From Rhodopseudomonas palustris (GTDB lineage Bacteria; Pseudomonadota; Alphaproteobacteria; Rhizobiales; Xanthobacteraceae), in contig JACRJB010000007.1 of NCBI GenBank assembly GCA_016215605.1, positions 102,819-166,818 on the forward strand: a DNA stretch of 64,000 nucleotides. Direction: 5' to 3'. Below, piece by piece: positions 32,878-41,108 of the stretch. The position numbers were made by a program, and so were the translations under genes. The notes beneath the pieces are model-generated. The model worked only from the letters and a program-made list of their open reading frames with translations. It was not told the DNA's origin and ran no database searches. Position 1 is the first letter of the stretch. The number at the start of each line of letters is the position of its first letter.

Positions 32878-34029
32878 ATGAAATCGGGTTGGCTGGGGGC
32901 GGTTGCGAGCGGCGCGGCGGCGATCGCCGTGGCGATGACGACGGCGGCACACGCGCAGGACAGCATCAAGATCGGTGCGATCTACAGTCTGAATGGTCCG
33001 GCGGCTCCGTTCGGCGTTCCGGAGCGCGATATCGTCGAGGCGCTGACCAAGAACCTCAACGCGCAAGGCGGCATCAACGGCAAGAAGATCGATCTGATCA
33101 TCTGCGATGAGCAGACCAACCCCACCGAGGCGGCGCGCTGCGCCACGAAGTTGACTCGCCAGGACAAGGTCGTGGCGATCCTCGGACCGACCTTGGGAAC
33201 CGGTGCTCTGGCGCTCGCGCCGATCGCGCTCGCCAACAAGGTGCCGCTGCTCTCGCCGGTCGGCACCATCCCGGTGACGTCGAAGGACAATGCGTTCTGG
33301 CCCTGGGTGTTTCGCACCGCGCCGTCCGATACGCTGATCATCAACGCTCTGTTCGAGCGGGCGGTGTTCAAGCCCCAGCGCAAGCGCATCGGCATTCTCT
33401 ATCAGGAAGACGCCTATGGCGAAGCGGGCATGAAGCTCGCGACCCAACTTTCCAAGGAGAAGAACTTCGAGATCGTCGCCGCGGTCGGCGCGCCGCTCAG
33501 CGCGATCGATCTCACCGCGGCGGCCACCAACATCCGTAACGCCAATCCGGATGTCGTGCTGCTGAAGACCTCGGCGCCGGCGCTGGGGGCGGCCTTCGTG
33601 CGCGCCGCCAAGCAGGTCGGCATCACCGCCCCCGTCATTGGGACCGGCAGCCTCAATCAGCGTCCGTTCCTGGACGCCGCGGGCAACGCTGCCGACGGGA
33701 TCCAGATCGTTTCGATCGGAAACTGGGATGATCCCTCCGAGAAGCAGAAGAAGCTGGGCGAGGTGATCGTCGCTGCGGGCAAGACCCCCAAGGGCTATGC
33801 CGAGCTGATCGGCTCGACCGGCGCCCTTGCGGTGTTCGAGGCGATCCGCCGCGTCAAGGGCGAAGTGACCGGTCCGGCGATCCGCGACGCTCTCGAGACG
33901 ATCTGCGGTTTCAAGGACACCTACCTCGACGGCACACTTTGCTACTCCAAGGATCAGCACGAGGGCGTGTTCCAGGACACCCTGATCACGGTCGAAGTTC
34001 ACGACGGCAAGTTCAAGACGGTGAAATGA
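32878..34029 (+). CDS. ABC transporter substrate-binding protein LivK type (module B)
   Basis: A 383-residue periplasmic binding protein with a Sec signal ending AHAQDS (cleavage after residue 26). The type I fold is shown by IKIGAIYSLNGPAAPFGVPE, NPTEAARCATKL and YQEDAYGEAGMKLA. Three cysteines (ICDEQ, ARCATK, and the CGF/LCY pair near the end) could form disulfides; the module A protein lacks them, which fits a different ligand. AGGGAG lies upstream of the ATG. Confidence 0.88.
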   Translation: MKSGWLGAVASGAAAIAVAMTTAAHAQDSIKIGAIYSLNGPAAPFGVPERDIVEALTKNLNAQGGINGKKIDLIICDEQTNPTEAARCATKLTRQDKVVAILGPTLGTGALALAPIALANKVPLLSPVGTIPVTSKDNAFWPWVFRTAPSDTLIINALFERAVFKPQRKRIGILYQEDAYGEAGMKLATQLSKEKNFEIVAAVGAPLSAIDLTAAATNIRNANPDVVLLKTSAPALGAAFVRAAKQVGITAPVIGTGSLNQRPFLDAAGNAADGIQIVSIGNWDDPSEKQKKLGEVIVAAGKTPKGYAELIGSTGALAVFEAIRRVKGEVTGPAIRDALETICGFKDTYLDGTLCYSKDQHEGVFQDTLITVEVHDGKFKTVK

Positions 34030-34078
34030 GGACGCGAGGAGGAGAGCGCCCGGCGTCTCTCCTCCTCACGACACAGCC

Positions 34079-35731
34079 ATGACCAATTCGTTGCGGGATC
34101 TTCCGTTCGCCGATTGGGCGCTCGACAAAGTCATCGCCGGCCGGGTCGCGTCGACGCCCGACCGGCCATTTCTGCAGTTCGGAAACGATTCAGTCCTGAC
34201 GTTCGCGCAGGTCCACGCGCTGGCATTGCGGTTCGCCTCGGAGCTGGCCAGGGAAGGCGTCGGGCGCGGGGACCGGGTGGCCATCTTCGCCGGCAATTCG
34301 GTCGAGCACATTGCTTTGTGGTTCGCCATCAGCCTGCTCGGCGCCAGTGATGCCCCGATCAATCCGGCGCTCCGCGGCCGCACGCTCGAACATGCGATCA
34401 ACCTGGTCGAGCCCAAGCTGCTGGTCGCGGAGGCGCCACTGCTGTCCACGTTGGCGCGTGAGGGACTCGATCTCGGCGCGCTGCGCAGCGTGATGTGGTT
34501 CGGAGCGCTCGATCAGGATCTTCCGGCGCTCGCCGGCATCGAGCTCAAGCAACTCGGTAGCTCGGAAGTCGAGCCGCGCGGGATCGATCTGCCCTCGCTT
34601 TCTCCCGCCGACACCATGTCGATTCTTTTCACGTCGGGCACCACCGGCCCGGCCAAGGGCGTGATCGTCACCCACGCGCAGGCCTATCTGACAGCGCGGC
34701 AAACCGTGGAGGGCCTCTGGGTCGAAGCCGACGACGTCTATTATTGTGCGCATCCGCTGTTCCACATGTCGCCGCGATTCTGTGTGGTGTACGCGGCGCT
34801 GCTGACCGGCGCGCGGATCTGCTTCGACCGGCAGTTTGCCGCGGACAGGTGGATCGACCGCATCCGGGACAGCGGAGCGACGGTCACGATCGGCCATGGG
34901 CCGCTGATCGAGATGATCCATCAGCAGCCCGAGCGGCCGGACGATGCGCAGACCAAGCTGACCCGGCTCGGTACGTCGCCGTTTCCACGGCACATCGCTG
35001 CGGATTTCGAACGCCGGTTCGGGCTGAAGGGGATCGAGACGTGGGGGATGACGGAGATCAATATCCCCTGCTGGCATCCGCACGATGAGCCGCTACGACC
35101 GGGCGCGGCCGGCAAGATCCGTCATGACTGGTACGAGTTTCAGGTCGTCGACGGCGAGACCGATCTGCCGCTGCCGACCGGGCAGGTCGGCGAGTTCATC
35201 GTTCGGCCCAAACTTCCCTGGATCGTGACGCCGGGATATTTCCGCAATCCCGAGGCCACGGCGAAGGCGTACCGGAATTTCTGGTTTCACACCGGCGACA
35301 GCGGTTATGTCGATGCCGATGGCTGGGTGTATTTCGTCGACCGCCTCGGCGACAGGATCAGGCGCCGCGCGGAAAATATCTCGTCTTACGACATCGAGAT
35401 CGCCGCGAACGGGCATCCTGCCGTTCTGGAAAGCGCCGCGGTCGGTGTGCCCTCGGGGTATTCGTCGGACGACGATATCAAGCTGAGCGTCGTGCCGCGG
35501 CCCGGGCGGGCGGTCGACCCCGCCGAATTGCTGTCCTATCTCGCCGCCGAGCTGCCGCATCACATGGTGCCGCGCTACATCGAATGTCTCGATGCGTTGC
35601 CGCGGACGCCGACCCAGAAAGTGCGCAAGGCCGGTCTGCGCGAGTCGGGCGTGACCGCGTCGACCTGGGACCGCAAGCAGAACAACGTCGCGCTGAGAAA
35701 CCTGATCGAGGGTGTCGCCGTCGAACGCTAG
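34079..35731 (+). CDS. AMP-forming acyl-CoA ligase (module B)
   Basis: A 550-residue ligase closely parallel to the module A enzyme. ILFTSGTTGPAKGVI, TWGMTEINIPCWHP, the hinge DRLGDRIRRRAENISSYDIE and the A10 lysine in RTPTQKVRKAGL are all present. The extended match across both proteins, including HPLFHMSPR and RLGTSPFPRHIAADFE, shows duplication. Its stop TAG shares the CTAG tetramer with the opposing TetR gene's stop. Confidence 0.88.
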   Translation: MTNSLRDLPFADWALDKVIAGRVASTPDRPFLQFGNDSVLTFAQVHALALRFASELAREGVGRGDRVAIFAGNSVEHIALWFAISLLGASDAPINPALRGRTLEHAINLVEPKLLVAEAPLLSTLAREGLDLGALRSVMWFGALDQDLPALAGIELKQLGSSEVEPRGIDLPSLSPADTMSILFTSGTTGPAKGVIVTHAQAYLTARQTVEGLWVEADDVYYCAHPLFHMSPRFCVVYAALLTGARICFDRQFAADRWIDRIRDSGATVTIGHGPLIEMIHQQPERPDDAQTKLTRLGTSPFPRHIAADFERRFGLKGIETWGMTEINIPCWHPHDEPLRPGAAGKIRHDWYEFQVVDGETDLPLPTGQVGEFIVRPKLPWIVTPGYFRNPEATAKAYRNFWFHTGDSGYVDADGWVYFVDRLGDRIRRRAENISSYDIEIAANGHPAVLESAAVGVPSGYSSDDDIKLSVVPRPGRAVDPAELLSYLAAELPHHMVPRYIECLDALPRTPTQKVRKAGLRESGVTASTWDRKQNNVALRNLIEGVAVER

Positions 35732-36408
35732 GCCTTGGACCTGACCGGGACTTTCTTGTTGGCGTAGGCCCGCTCGATGGTCGACAGCGTGGCCTCCCAT
35801 AGATCGGCGAGCCGGCCGAAATGGCCGTGGTCGCGCGTCACCGAACCGGCGTAGTGGATGATGTTGACGAGCTGGATGACCAGCTTCTCCTGCGGACTGT
35901 CGGCGGCCAGTTCGCCCGACTGGATCGCGCTGCGTACGCCCGCGCGCACCAGCATTTCGAATTCCTTGGTGACCTGCTGCAGCTTTTCGCGCATTTTCGG
36001 CGTCAACGCGTCGGTGTCGTTGCGCAGCCGAATCATCAGGCTCCACGGCTCGCCATTGTCGCCTGTGGAATTGTAACGCAGGTAGCGTCGATGCGCCATC
36101 TGCACCGTCGCTTCCACCTTTTGCCGCAGCGTGGTGGTCGTGTCGGTCCAGATGGCACGATAGTGATCGAGAGTCTTGTTCGCGTAGTCCTCGAGGACTT
36201 CCTCGACCAGACCGTCCTTGCTGCCAAAATGATAGTGCAGGTTGGCGCGGGTGGTTTCGAGGATCTCCGAGATCTGGCCGAAGCTGAAGCCCCGATAGCC
36301 GTATTTGACGAGAAGCTCCTCGGCGACGACTTTAATGCGCTCACGCATTCTGAAACCGCAAAATCCTGCTTGACGGATACTCGATGCCGCATGATCCGGC
36401 GGTTTCAT
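35728..36408 (-). CDS. TetR-family regulator of module B
   Basis: A 226-residue TetR repressor. The DNA-binding domain is ERIKVVAEELLVKYGYRGFS, then ISEILETTRANLHYHFGSKD; the C-terminal half is of the ligand-binding kind found with acyl-CoA pathways. I chose the ATG at 36408, which has a weak GGGA upstream; an in-frame ATG at 36348 is possible and would shorten it by 20 residues. It is the last gene of a leftward operon DUF1330-DapA-like-TetR and likely acts at the 37.77-kb palindrome. Confidence 0.82.
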   Translation of the reverse strand: MKPPDHAASSIRQAGFCGFRMRERIKVVAEELLVKYGYRGFSFGQISEILETTRANLHYHFGSKDGLVEEVLEDYANKTLDHYRAIWTDTTTTLRQKVEATVQMAHRRYLRYNSTGDNGEPWSLMIRLRNDTDALTPKMREKLQQVTKEFEMLVRAGVRSAIQSGELAADSPQEKLVIQLVNIIHYAGSVTRDHGHFGRLADLWEATLSTIERAYANKKVPVRSKA

Positions 36409-36446
36409 TATCCCAGCTTTGGGTGAACGGTGCAACGCCGAAGCGG

Positions 36447-37394
36447 CTATGCGACCGCCTGCAACGCACCTTCCGGCTTGACGCCAGCCTGCTCCATGGC
36501 GGCGCGGATGCGCTGAATCTCGGCGGCGTCGAGCTTTTGCAGCGGGGGCCGCACCGCTGCGGAGGGCAAGCGTCCGAGAATCACTTGCGCTTCCTTCATG
36601 CGGTTGTGCATGTCGACCGGCGGTGCCCCGTAGAAGGCGAGGGTGGTCGGATAGATGCGATCGGAGATCGCCTTGGCCTTGGCGAGGTCGTTGGCCTTGA
36701 CGGCTTCGAACAACGCGACCTGCAGATCGGCGATGGTGCTGCCGGCGCCCGAGAGAAGTCCGTTGCAGCCGGTCACGAGCGAACTCAACAGCCACGCGCT
36801 GTGGGTGCTCAGCACCTGGAATTTGGCCGACTGGAACGTGCGGACGGTGATTTCGTGACGCACGGGATCGCCGCAGCCGTCCTTCATGGCCCGCACGCTC
36901 GGCACTTCGCCGATCAGCCGCGCGAGCAGATCGTGCGAGTAGTTCAGCGGCAGATTGACGGGAAACTGGAAGATGATGAGCGGCAGATCGGTGACGTCGG
37001 CGATTCGCTTGTAGTGATCGACGACCATGTCGGCGCGCCAACCGAGCATCAACACGTTCGGCGGGAACACCAGCAGCGCGGACGCGCCCTTGCGATCCGC
37101 CATTTGCGCGATCTTGACCGCGTCCCGGGCGCTCTCGGCATAGATGCCGTTGACGATCGGCAGCTTGTCGCCGATTTCGGCCACAGCGACGTCGAGCAGC
37201 ATTTCCTGCTCTTCGAAACTGCAGGACGAGACTTCCGAGGCGTGGCCGTTCACCGTCACCGCGCCGAGCCCGCGAACGCCCGCGAGATCGCGCAAGTGCT
37301 TGCGGTAGCTGGTCTGGTCGATCGTCAGGTCATCGTGCAGCGGCAGCAGGCAGGCCGGGATCACGCCCGAGCAGTCGTAGGTCTTCTTAGCCAT
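36447..37394 (-). CDS. DapA/N-acetylneuraminate lyase-family aldolase or hydratase
   Basis: A 315-residue (beta/alpha)8 Schiff-base enzyme of the DHDPS/NAL superfamily. The candidate Schiff-base lysine is Lys171 in VRAMKDGCGD. The usual YNxP tyrosine region reads IIFQFPVNLP, with Phe142 where the catalytic Tyr normally lies; the pyruvate-carboxylate motif is GHASEVSSCSFEE (usual GTTGE). It is therefore unlikely to be DapA itself and may cleave or form another 2-oxoacid. AGAGGA lies before the ATG at 37394. Confidence 0.8.
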   Translation of the reverse strand: MAKKTYDCSGVIPACLLPLHDDLTIDQTSYRKHLRDLAGVRGLGAVTVNGHASEVSSCSFEEQEMLLDVAVAEIGDKLPIVNGIYAESARDAVKIAQMADRKGASALLVFPPNVLMLGWRADMVVDHYKRIADVTDLPLIIFQFPVNLPLNYSHDLLARLIGEVPSVRAMKDGCGDPVRHEITVRTFQSAKFQVLSTHSAWLLSSLVTGCNGLLSGAGSTIADLQVALFEAVKANDLAKAKAISDRIYPTTLAFYGAPPVDMHNRMKEAQVILGRLPSAAVRPPLQKLDAAEIQRIRAAMEQAGVKPEGALQAVA

Positions 37395-37428
37395 CGTTTG
37401 GTCCTCTCTCATGGTGCTGACGTGCCGC

Positions 37429-37716
37429 TCAAATGCCTTCGAGCGCGATGATCTCGGCGATCGAAGCGCCGGCACGGGCCTCGCGTGCGGCCAGATATTC
37501 CGGCGAATCGTAGAAGCGGCGGACCGTCTCGACGGAGTCGAATTCGACGATCACGAAGCGCGCCTTCGGCGCGTCGCCTTCGACGGCGTGCGGCTCGGAT
37601 CCACGCACGATGTAGCGTCCGCCGAAGGCTTCGATCGCCTTCTTGGCGAGCGGTTTGTAGGTCTCGTACTTCGCCGGATCGGTGACCTGCACCTTGGCGA
37701 CGACAATGGCTGCCAT
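37429..37716 (-). CDS. DUF1330 dimeric alpha-beta barrel protein
   Basis: A 95-residue DUF1330 protein. It has the ferredoxin-like alpha-beta pattern with VAKVQVTDPAKYETY, FGGRYIVRGSEPHAVEGD and VIVEFDSVETVRRFYDSPEY. Members are small dimers, often near catabolic genes; their function is not settled. A GGGAG ribosome site lies upstream, and it is the first gene of the leftward operon with the DapA-like and TetR genes. Confidence 0.88.
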   Translation of the reverse strand: MAAIVVAKVQVTDPAKYETYKPLAKKAIEAFGGRYIVRGSEPHAVEGDAPKARFVIVEFDSVETVRRFYDSPEYLAAREARAGASIAEIIALEGI

Positions 37717-37773
37717 CCGTTTTCTCCCGTTGCGGCCGCCCCCTCCACGGGTCGGCGGCTCCGAAAAACTTAT

Positions 37774-37787
37774 TGACGTGCAAGTCA
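37774..37787. promoter_or_regulatory. palindromic operator in the 37.7-kb divergent promoter
   Basis: TGACGTGCAAGTCA pairs at 6 of 7 positions. With its flanks, ATTGAC and TGCAAGTCAGT match the element at 27285-27307. It sits 58 bp upstream of the DUF1330 start and 33 bp upstream of the crotonase start, so it can control both directions. Confidence 0.6.
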
Positions 37788-37819
37788 GTCTAAGTCAAGT
37801 TTCGACGCGGAGGACGCCC

Positions 37820-38635
37820 ATGCAAGACAAGAAAGTTCGCGTTGAAATCGACGGGGCCGTTGCCACCCTGTTTCTCAGCAACCCGCCGATGAACGTCGTC
37901 ACACTGTCGCTGACGCGGCAGATGCACGATGTGCTGCAATCACTGGCCGCCGATCCGGCGATCGGCGCACTGGTGCTGACAGGCGAGGGCGATCGCGCCT
38001 TCTGCGCCGGCTCCGACATCAAGGAGTTTCCACGGCTGGTGGCCGAGCGGGGCATCGTCTCGCAGAAGCTCGGCTACGAGAACGAGACCTACGGTCTGGT
38101 TGGAAACTTTCCGAAGCCGACCGTGGCGGCGATCGAGCGGCTTGCGCTCGGCGGCGGGCTCGAGCTCGCTGCGGGCTGCGATCTGATCGTCGCGTCGGAA
38201 GATGCGATGCTGGGCCTTCCCGAAGTGAAGCTCGGCGGCTTTCCCGGCAGCGGCGGCACCGTTCGCGTGACGCGTCGAATCGGCCTCGGTCGTGCCAACG
38301 AGATGATGCTGCTCGGCGACATGGTCGATGCGCCAACGGCCCTGGCCTGGGGGCTGATCAACCGCATTGCGCCGAAGGGGCAGACGCTGGTCGCGGCCCG
38401 CGCCCTGGCGGCGCGCCTGGCGGAGGGGCCCGCGCCCGCCGCTTACGCCTGCAAGACCGCGCTGCGCTACGCGATGGATCTGCCGGAGCAGGACGCGATC
38501 CGTCGCACGCTCGATCTCAGCGAGGCATTGTCGCAGACCCACGACTTCGCCGAAGGCGTCGGCGCCTTCATCGACAAGCGTCCGGCGCAGTTCTCCGATG
38601 CTCTGGACGTCGGCGCGTTCAAGCCCGCCGACTGA
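37820..38635 (+). CDS. enoyl-CoA hydratase/crotonase (module B)
   Basis: A 271-residue crotonase. The oxyanion segment is FCAGSDIKEFPRL, and both glutamates are kept: Glu115 in GGGLELAAGCDLI and Glu135 in LGLPEVKLGGFPGSGG. It is a little longer than the module A crotonase at the C-terminus. GGAGGA precedes the ATG. It is the first gene of the rightward operon crotonase-ACAD-CaiB-oxidoreductase. Confidence 0.9.
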   Translation: MQDKKVRVEIDGAVATLFLSNPPMNVVTLSLTRQMHDVLQSLAADPAIGALVLTGEGDRAFCAGSDIKEFPRLVAERGIVSQKLGYENETYGLVGNFPKPTVAAIERLALGGGLELAAGCDLIVASEDAMLGLPEVKLGGFPGSGGTVRVTRRIGLGRANEMMLLGDMVDAPTALAWGLINRIAPKGQTLVAARALAARLAEGPAPAAYACKTALRYAMDLPEQDAIRRTLDLSEALSQTHDFAEGVGAFIDKRPAQFSDALDVGAFKPAD

Positions 38636-38701
38636 TTCATTTCGCCCGCATCCCCCGATCAAGAGCCGCCCATCAACCGGCGCGCGCAAAGGAACCGTGC
38701 T

Positions 38702-39865
38702 GTGATCGATTTCTCCATTCCGTCCGAAACGCAGATGCTGCTGGAGTCGCTGCGGCGCTTCATCAAGGAAGAGCTCGCTCCTCACGAGGCCGAAGTCGAA
38801 GAGGTGCAGTATGTGCGCCCCGAACTGGCGCGGGAGCTGCGCGACAAGGCCAAGAACCTGGGCCTGTTCGCCATGGGTATGCCTGCCGAGGTCGGCGGCG
38901 GCGGACTGAGCGCCGTCGACATGTGTCTGTGCGAAGAGGAGTTCGGCTTCACCAAGGATGCGCTGGTGCGCCGCGCGTTCGGCGCGATCCCCGGCTCGCT
39001 GGAGAATTGCGTCGGTGATCAGCGCGAGAAGTATCTGCTCCCGGCGGTCCGTGGCGACATCAACGTCGCGCTGGGCATGACCGAGCCGAATGCCGGTTCG
39101 GACGCGGCCGGCATCAAGACCACGGCCCGCCGTGATGGCGACGACTTCATCATCAACGGATCGAAGCATTTCATCAGCGACGCCGACGTCGCCGATGCGT
39201 TCATCGTCACGGCCGTCACCGATCCGTCGAAGGGCGGCAAGGGCATCAGCGCGTTCCTGATCGACAAGGGGACGCCCGGATTCACCGTCGGCCGCATTCA
39301 ATACATGATGGGACTGCGTGCGACCAACCACGCCGAGCTGGTGTTCGAGAACGTGCGTCTGCCCAAGAGCCAGATGCTCGGCCCGGAAGGTTCCGGATTG
39401 TTTCAGGCGCTGTCGACCATCAACAAGGTGCGGCTCGGCATGGTCGGCGGCCGATCGGTCGGAATGGCGCGCAAGCTGCTCCAGATGTCGATCGACTATG
39501 CCAACGAGCGCAAGCAGTTCGGCCAGCCGATCGGTCAGTTTCAGATGGTCCAGGCGATGCTCGCCGACATGGCGACCGAGATTTTCGCCGCGCGCATGAT
39601 GGTGCTGAACGCGGCGTGGGAGACGGATCAGGGATTCGATCCGCGCGAAAAGGTCTCGATGGTGAAGTACTACGCTTCCGAAATGCTCGGGCGCGTCGCC
39701 GACAAGGCGGTGCAGATCTTCGGCGGCATGGGCTATTGCCGCGAGATGCCGCTGGAGCAGCTTTATCGCGACGCGCGCGTCTACCGCATCTTCGACGGCG
39801 CCTCCGACATTCACCGCGTCGTCATCGCCCGCAGTCTGCTGAAGAACGGACGGCAGGCCCTGTGA
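38702..39865 (+). CDS. acyl-CoA dehydrogenase with Asp at the catalytic position (module B)
   Basis: A 387-residue acyl-CoA dehydrogenase. VALGMTEPNAGSDAAG, the SKHFISDADVADAFIV beta domain and the RKQFGQPIGQFQMVQ helix are typical. The usual Glu near the C-terminus is Asp365 in YRIFDGASDIHRV, and the motif itself differs from the common RIYEGTSEIQR. This may shift activity to bulky or cyclic substrates. It starts with GTG, preceded by AAGGA, 66 bp after the crotonase. Confidence 0.88.
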   Translation: MIDFSIPSETQMLLESLRRFIKEELAPHEAEVEEVQYVRPELARELRDKAKNLGLFAMGMPAEVGGGGLSAVDMCLCEEEFGFTKDALVRRAFGAIPGSLENCVGDQREKYLLPAVRGDINVALGMTEPNAGSDAAGIKTTARRDGDDFIINGSKHFISDADVADAFIVTAVTDPSKGGKGISAFLIDKGTPGFTVGRIQYMMGLRATNHAELVFENVRLPKSQMLGPEGSGLFQALSTINKVRLGMVGGRSVGMARKLLQMSIDYANERKQFGQPIGQFQMVQAMLADMATEIFAARMMVLNAAWETDQGFDPREKVSMVKYYASEMLGRVADKAVQIFGGMGYCREMPLEQLYRDARVYRIFDGASDIHRVVIARSLLKNGRQAL

Positions 39866-39891
39866 GCAAGACGGGCAAGGAGGGCGGAACG

Positions 39892-41103
39892 ATGCTCAAA
39901 GGCATGCGCGTGCTCGGCTTCACGCATTTCGTGCAGGGGCCGGCGGCGTCGCAATATCTCGCCGATCTCGGCGCCGACGTCATCAAGGTCGAGCCGCTCA
40001 CCGGCGCGTTCGAGCGGGGCTATGCGGCGGACTCGGTTTTCGTCGACGGCTTCAGTGCGACGTTCTTCTCGGTGAACCGTAACAAGCGCTCGATCTCGGT
40101 CGATCTGAAGAGCGAGCGCGGACGCGAGGTGGTGTTCTCGTTGATCAAGACCGCCGACGTCATCATCGAGAACTATCGCGGCGGCGTGCTCGAGCGTCTC
40201 GGTTTCGGCTACGAAGCCGTGAAGGCGGTGAAGCCGGACATCATCTATGCGTCGGCGACCGGCTGGGGCTCGTCCGGCCCGATGGCGTCCGCGCCGGGGC
40301 AGGATCTGCTGGTGCAGGCGCGCTGCGGCCTGATCGCGGTCACCGGCAATCTCGACACCGCGCCGACGGTCACCGGCGTGCCGGTGGTCGATCAGCACGG
40401 CGCAGCTCTGCTGGCGATGGCCGTGAGTGCCGCTTACGCCCGCAAGCTCGCGACCGGCGAGGGTACCCGTATCGAATCCAACTTGCTGAGCGCCGGCCTC
40501 GATCTGCAAAGCGAATCCATGGCCGCGTACTATTCGGGCGGTCGCGGTCCGGATCGGATCGCGCGCGACCATCGCCTAGCCTCGTGGTTCCTTCCGGCGC
40601 CTTACGGCGTGTTCAAGCTGGCCGACTGTCACGCCGTGATCAGCCTGGGCGGCGATATCGAGAGCTTCGCTGCAGCCATCGGCACCGCCGAGCTGATCGA
40701 GCTCGCCGCCGATCGCATGGCCAACCGCGACGCCTTCATGCGCGTGCTCGGCGACGAGCTGCAGAGCTGGACGTATGAACGGCTCGACAAGGCGCTGTCG
40801 CCGCACGGCCTGTGGTACGAGCGCGTCCAGGATTACGACGCCGTGCGCCGCGACCCCCAGGTCGTGCACAACGAGTCGTTCCAGGAATTCGCGATCGGGG
40901 ACCTCAAGGGCACCGTGGTCGCGCATCCGGTGCGCTACGACGGCAAGATCCCCGAGATGCGGCGGATGCCGCAAGGGCTCGGCGGCGACACGCGTGACGT
41001 CCTCGCAGACGCCGGCTGGAGCGCCGACGACATCGAGGCGCTGGTGCGCGACGGCGTCGTCGCCACCGGTCCGCAGCAATCCTCAGCCGCGCCCAAGGCC
41101 TAA
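39892..41103 (+). CDS. CaiB/BaiF CoA-transferase (module B)
   Basis: A 403-residue family III CoA-transferase with MRVLGFTHFVQGPAASQYLA at the N-terminus and the catalytic Asp138 in APGQDLLVQARCG. NRNKRSISVDLKSERGR and GEGTRIESNLLSAGLD are family segments. It lies 26 bp after the ACAD gene and 5 bp before the oxidoreductase gene, a tight operon. It would swap CoA between a product thioester and a substrate acid. Confidence 0.88.
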   Translation: MLKGMRVLGFTHFVQGPAASQYLADLGADVIKVEPLTGAFERGYAADSVFVDGFSATFFSVNRNKRSISVDLKSERGREVVFSLIKTADVIIENYRGGVLERLGFGYEAVKAVKPDIIYASATGWGSSGPMASAPGQDLLVQARCGLIAVTGNLDTAPTVTGVPVVDQHGAALLAMAVSAAYARKLATGEGTRIESNLLSAGLDLQSESMAAYYSGGRGPDRIARDHRLASWFLPAPYGVFKLADCHAVISLGGDIESFAAAIGTAELIELAADRMANRDAFMRVLGDELQSWTYERLDKALSPHGLWYERVQDYDAVRRDPQVVHNESFQEFAIGDLKGTVVAHPVRYDGKIPEMRRMPQGLGGDTRDVLADAGWSADDIEALVRDGVVATGPQQSSAAPKA

Positions 41104-41108
41104 GCCCC

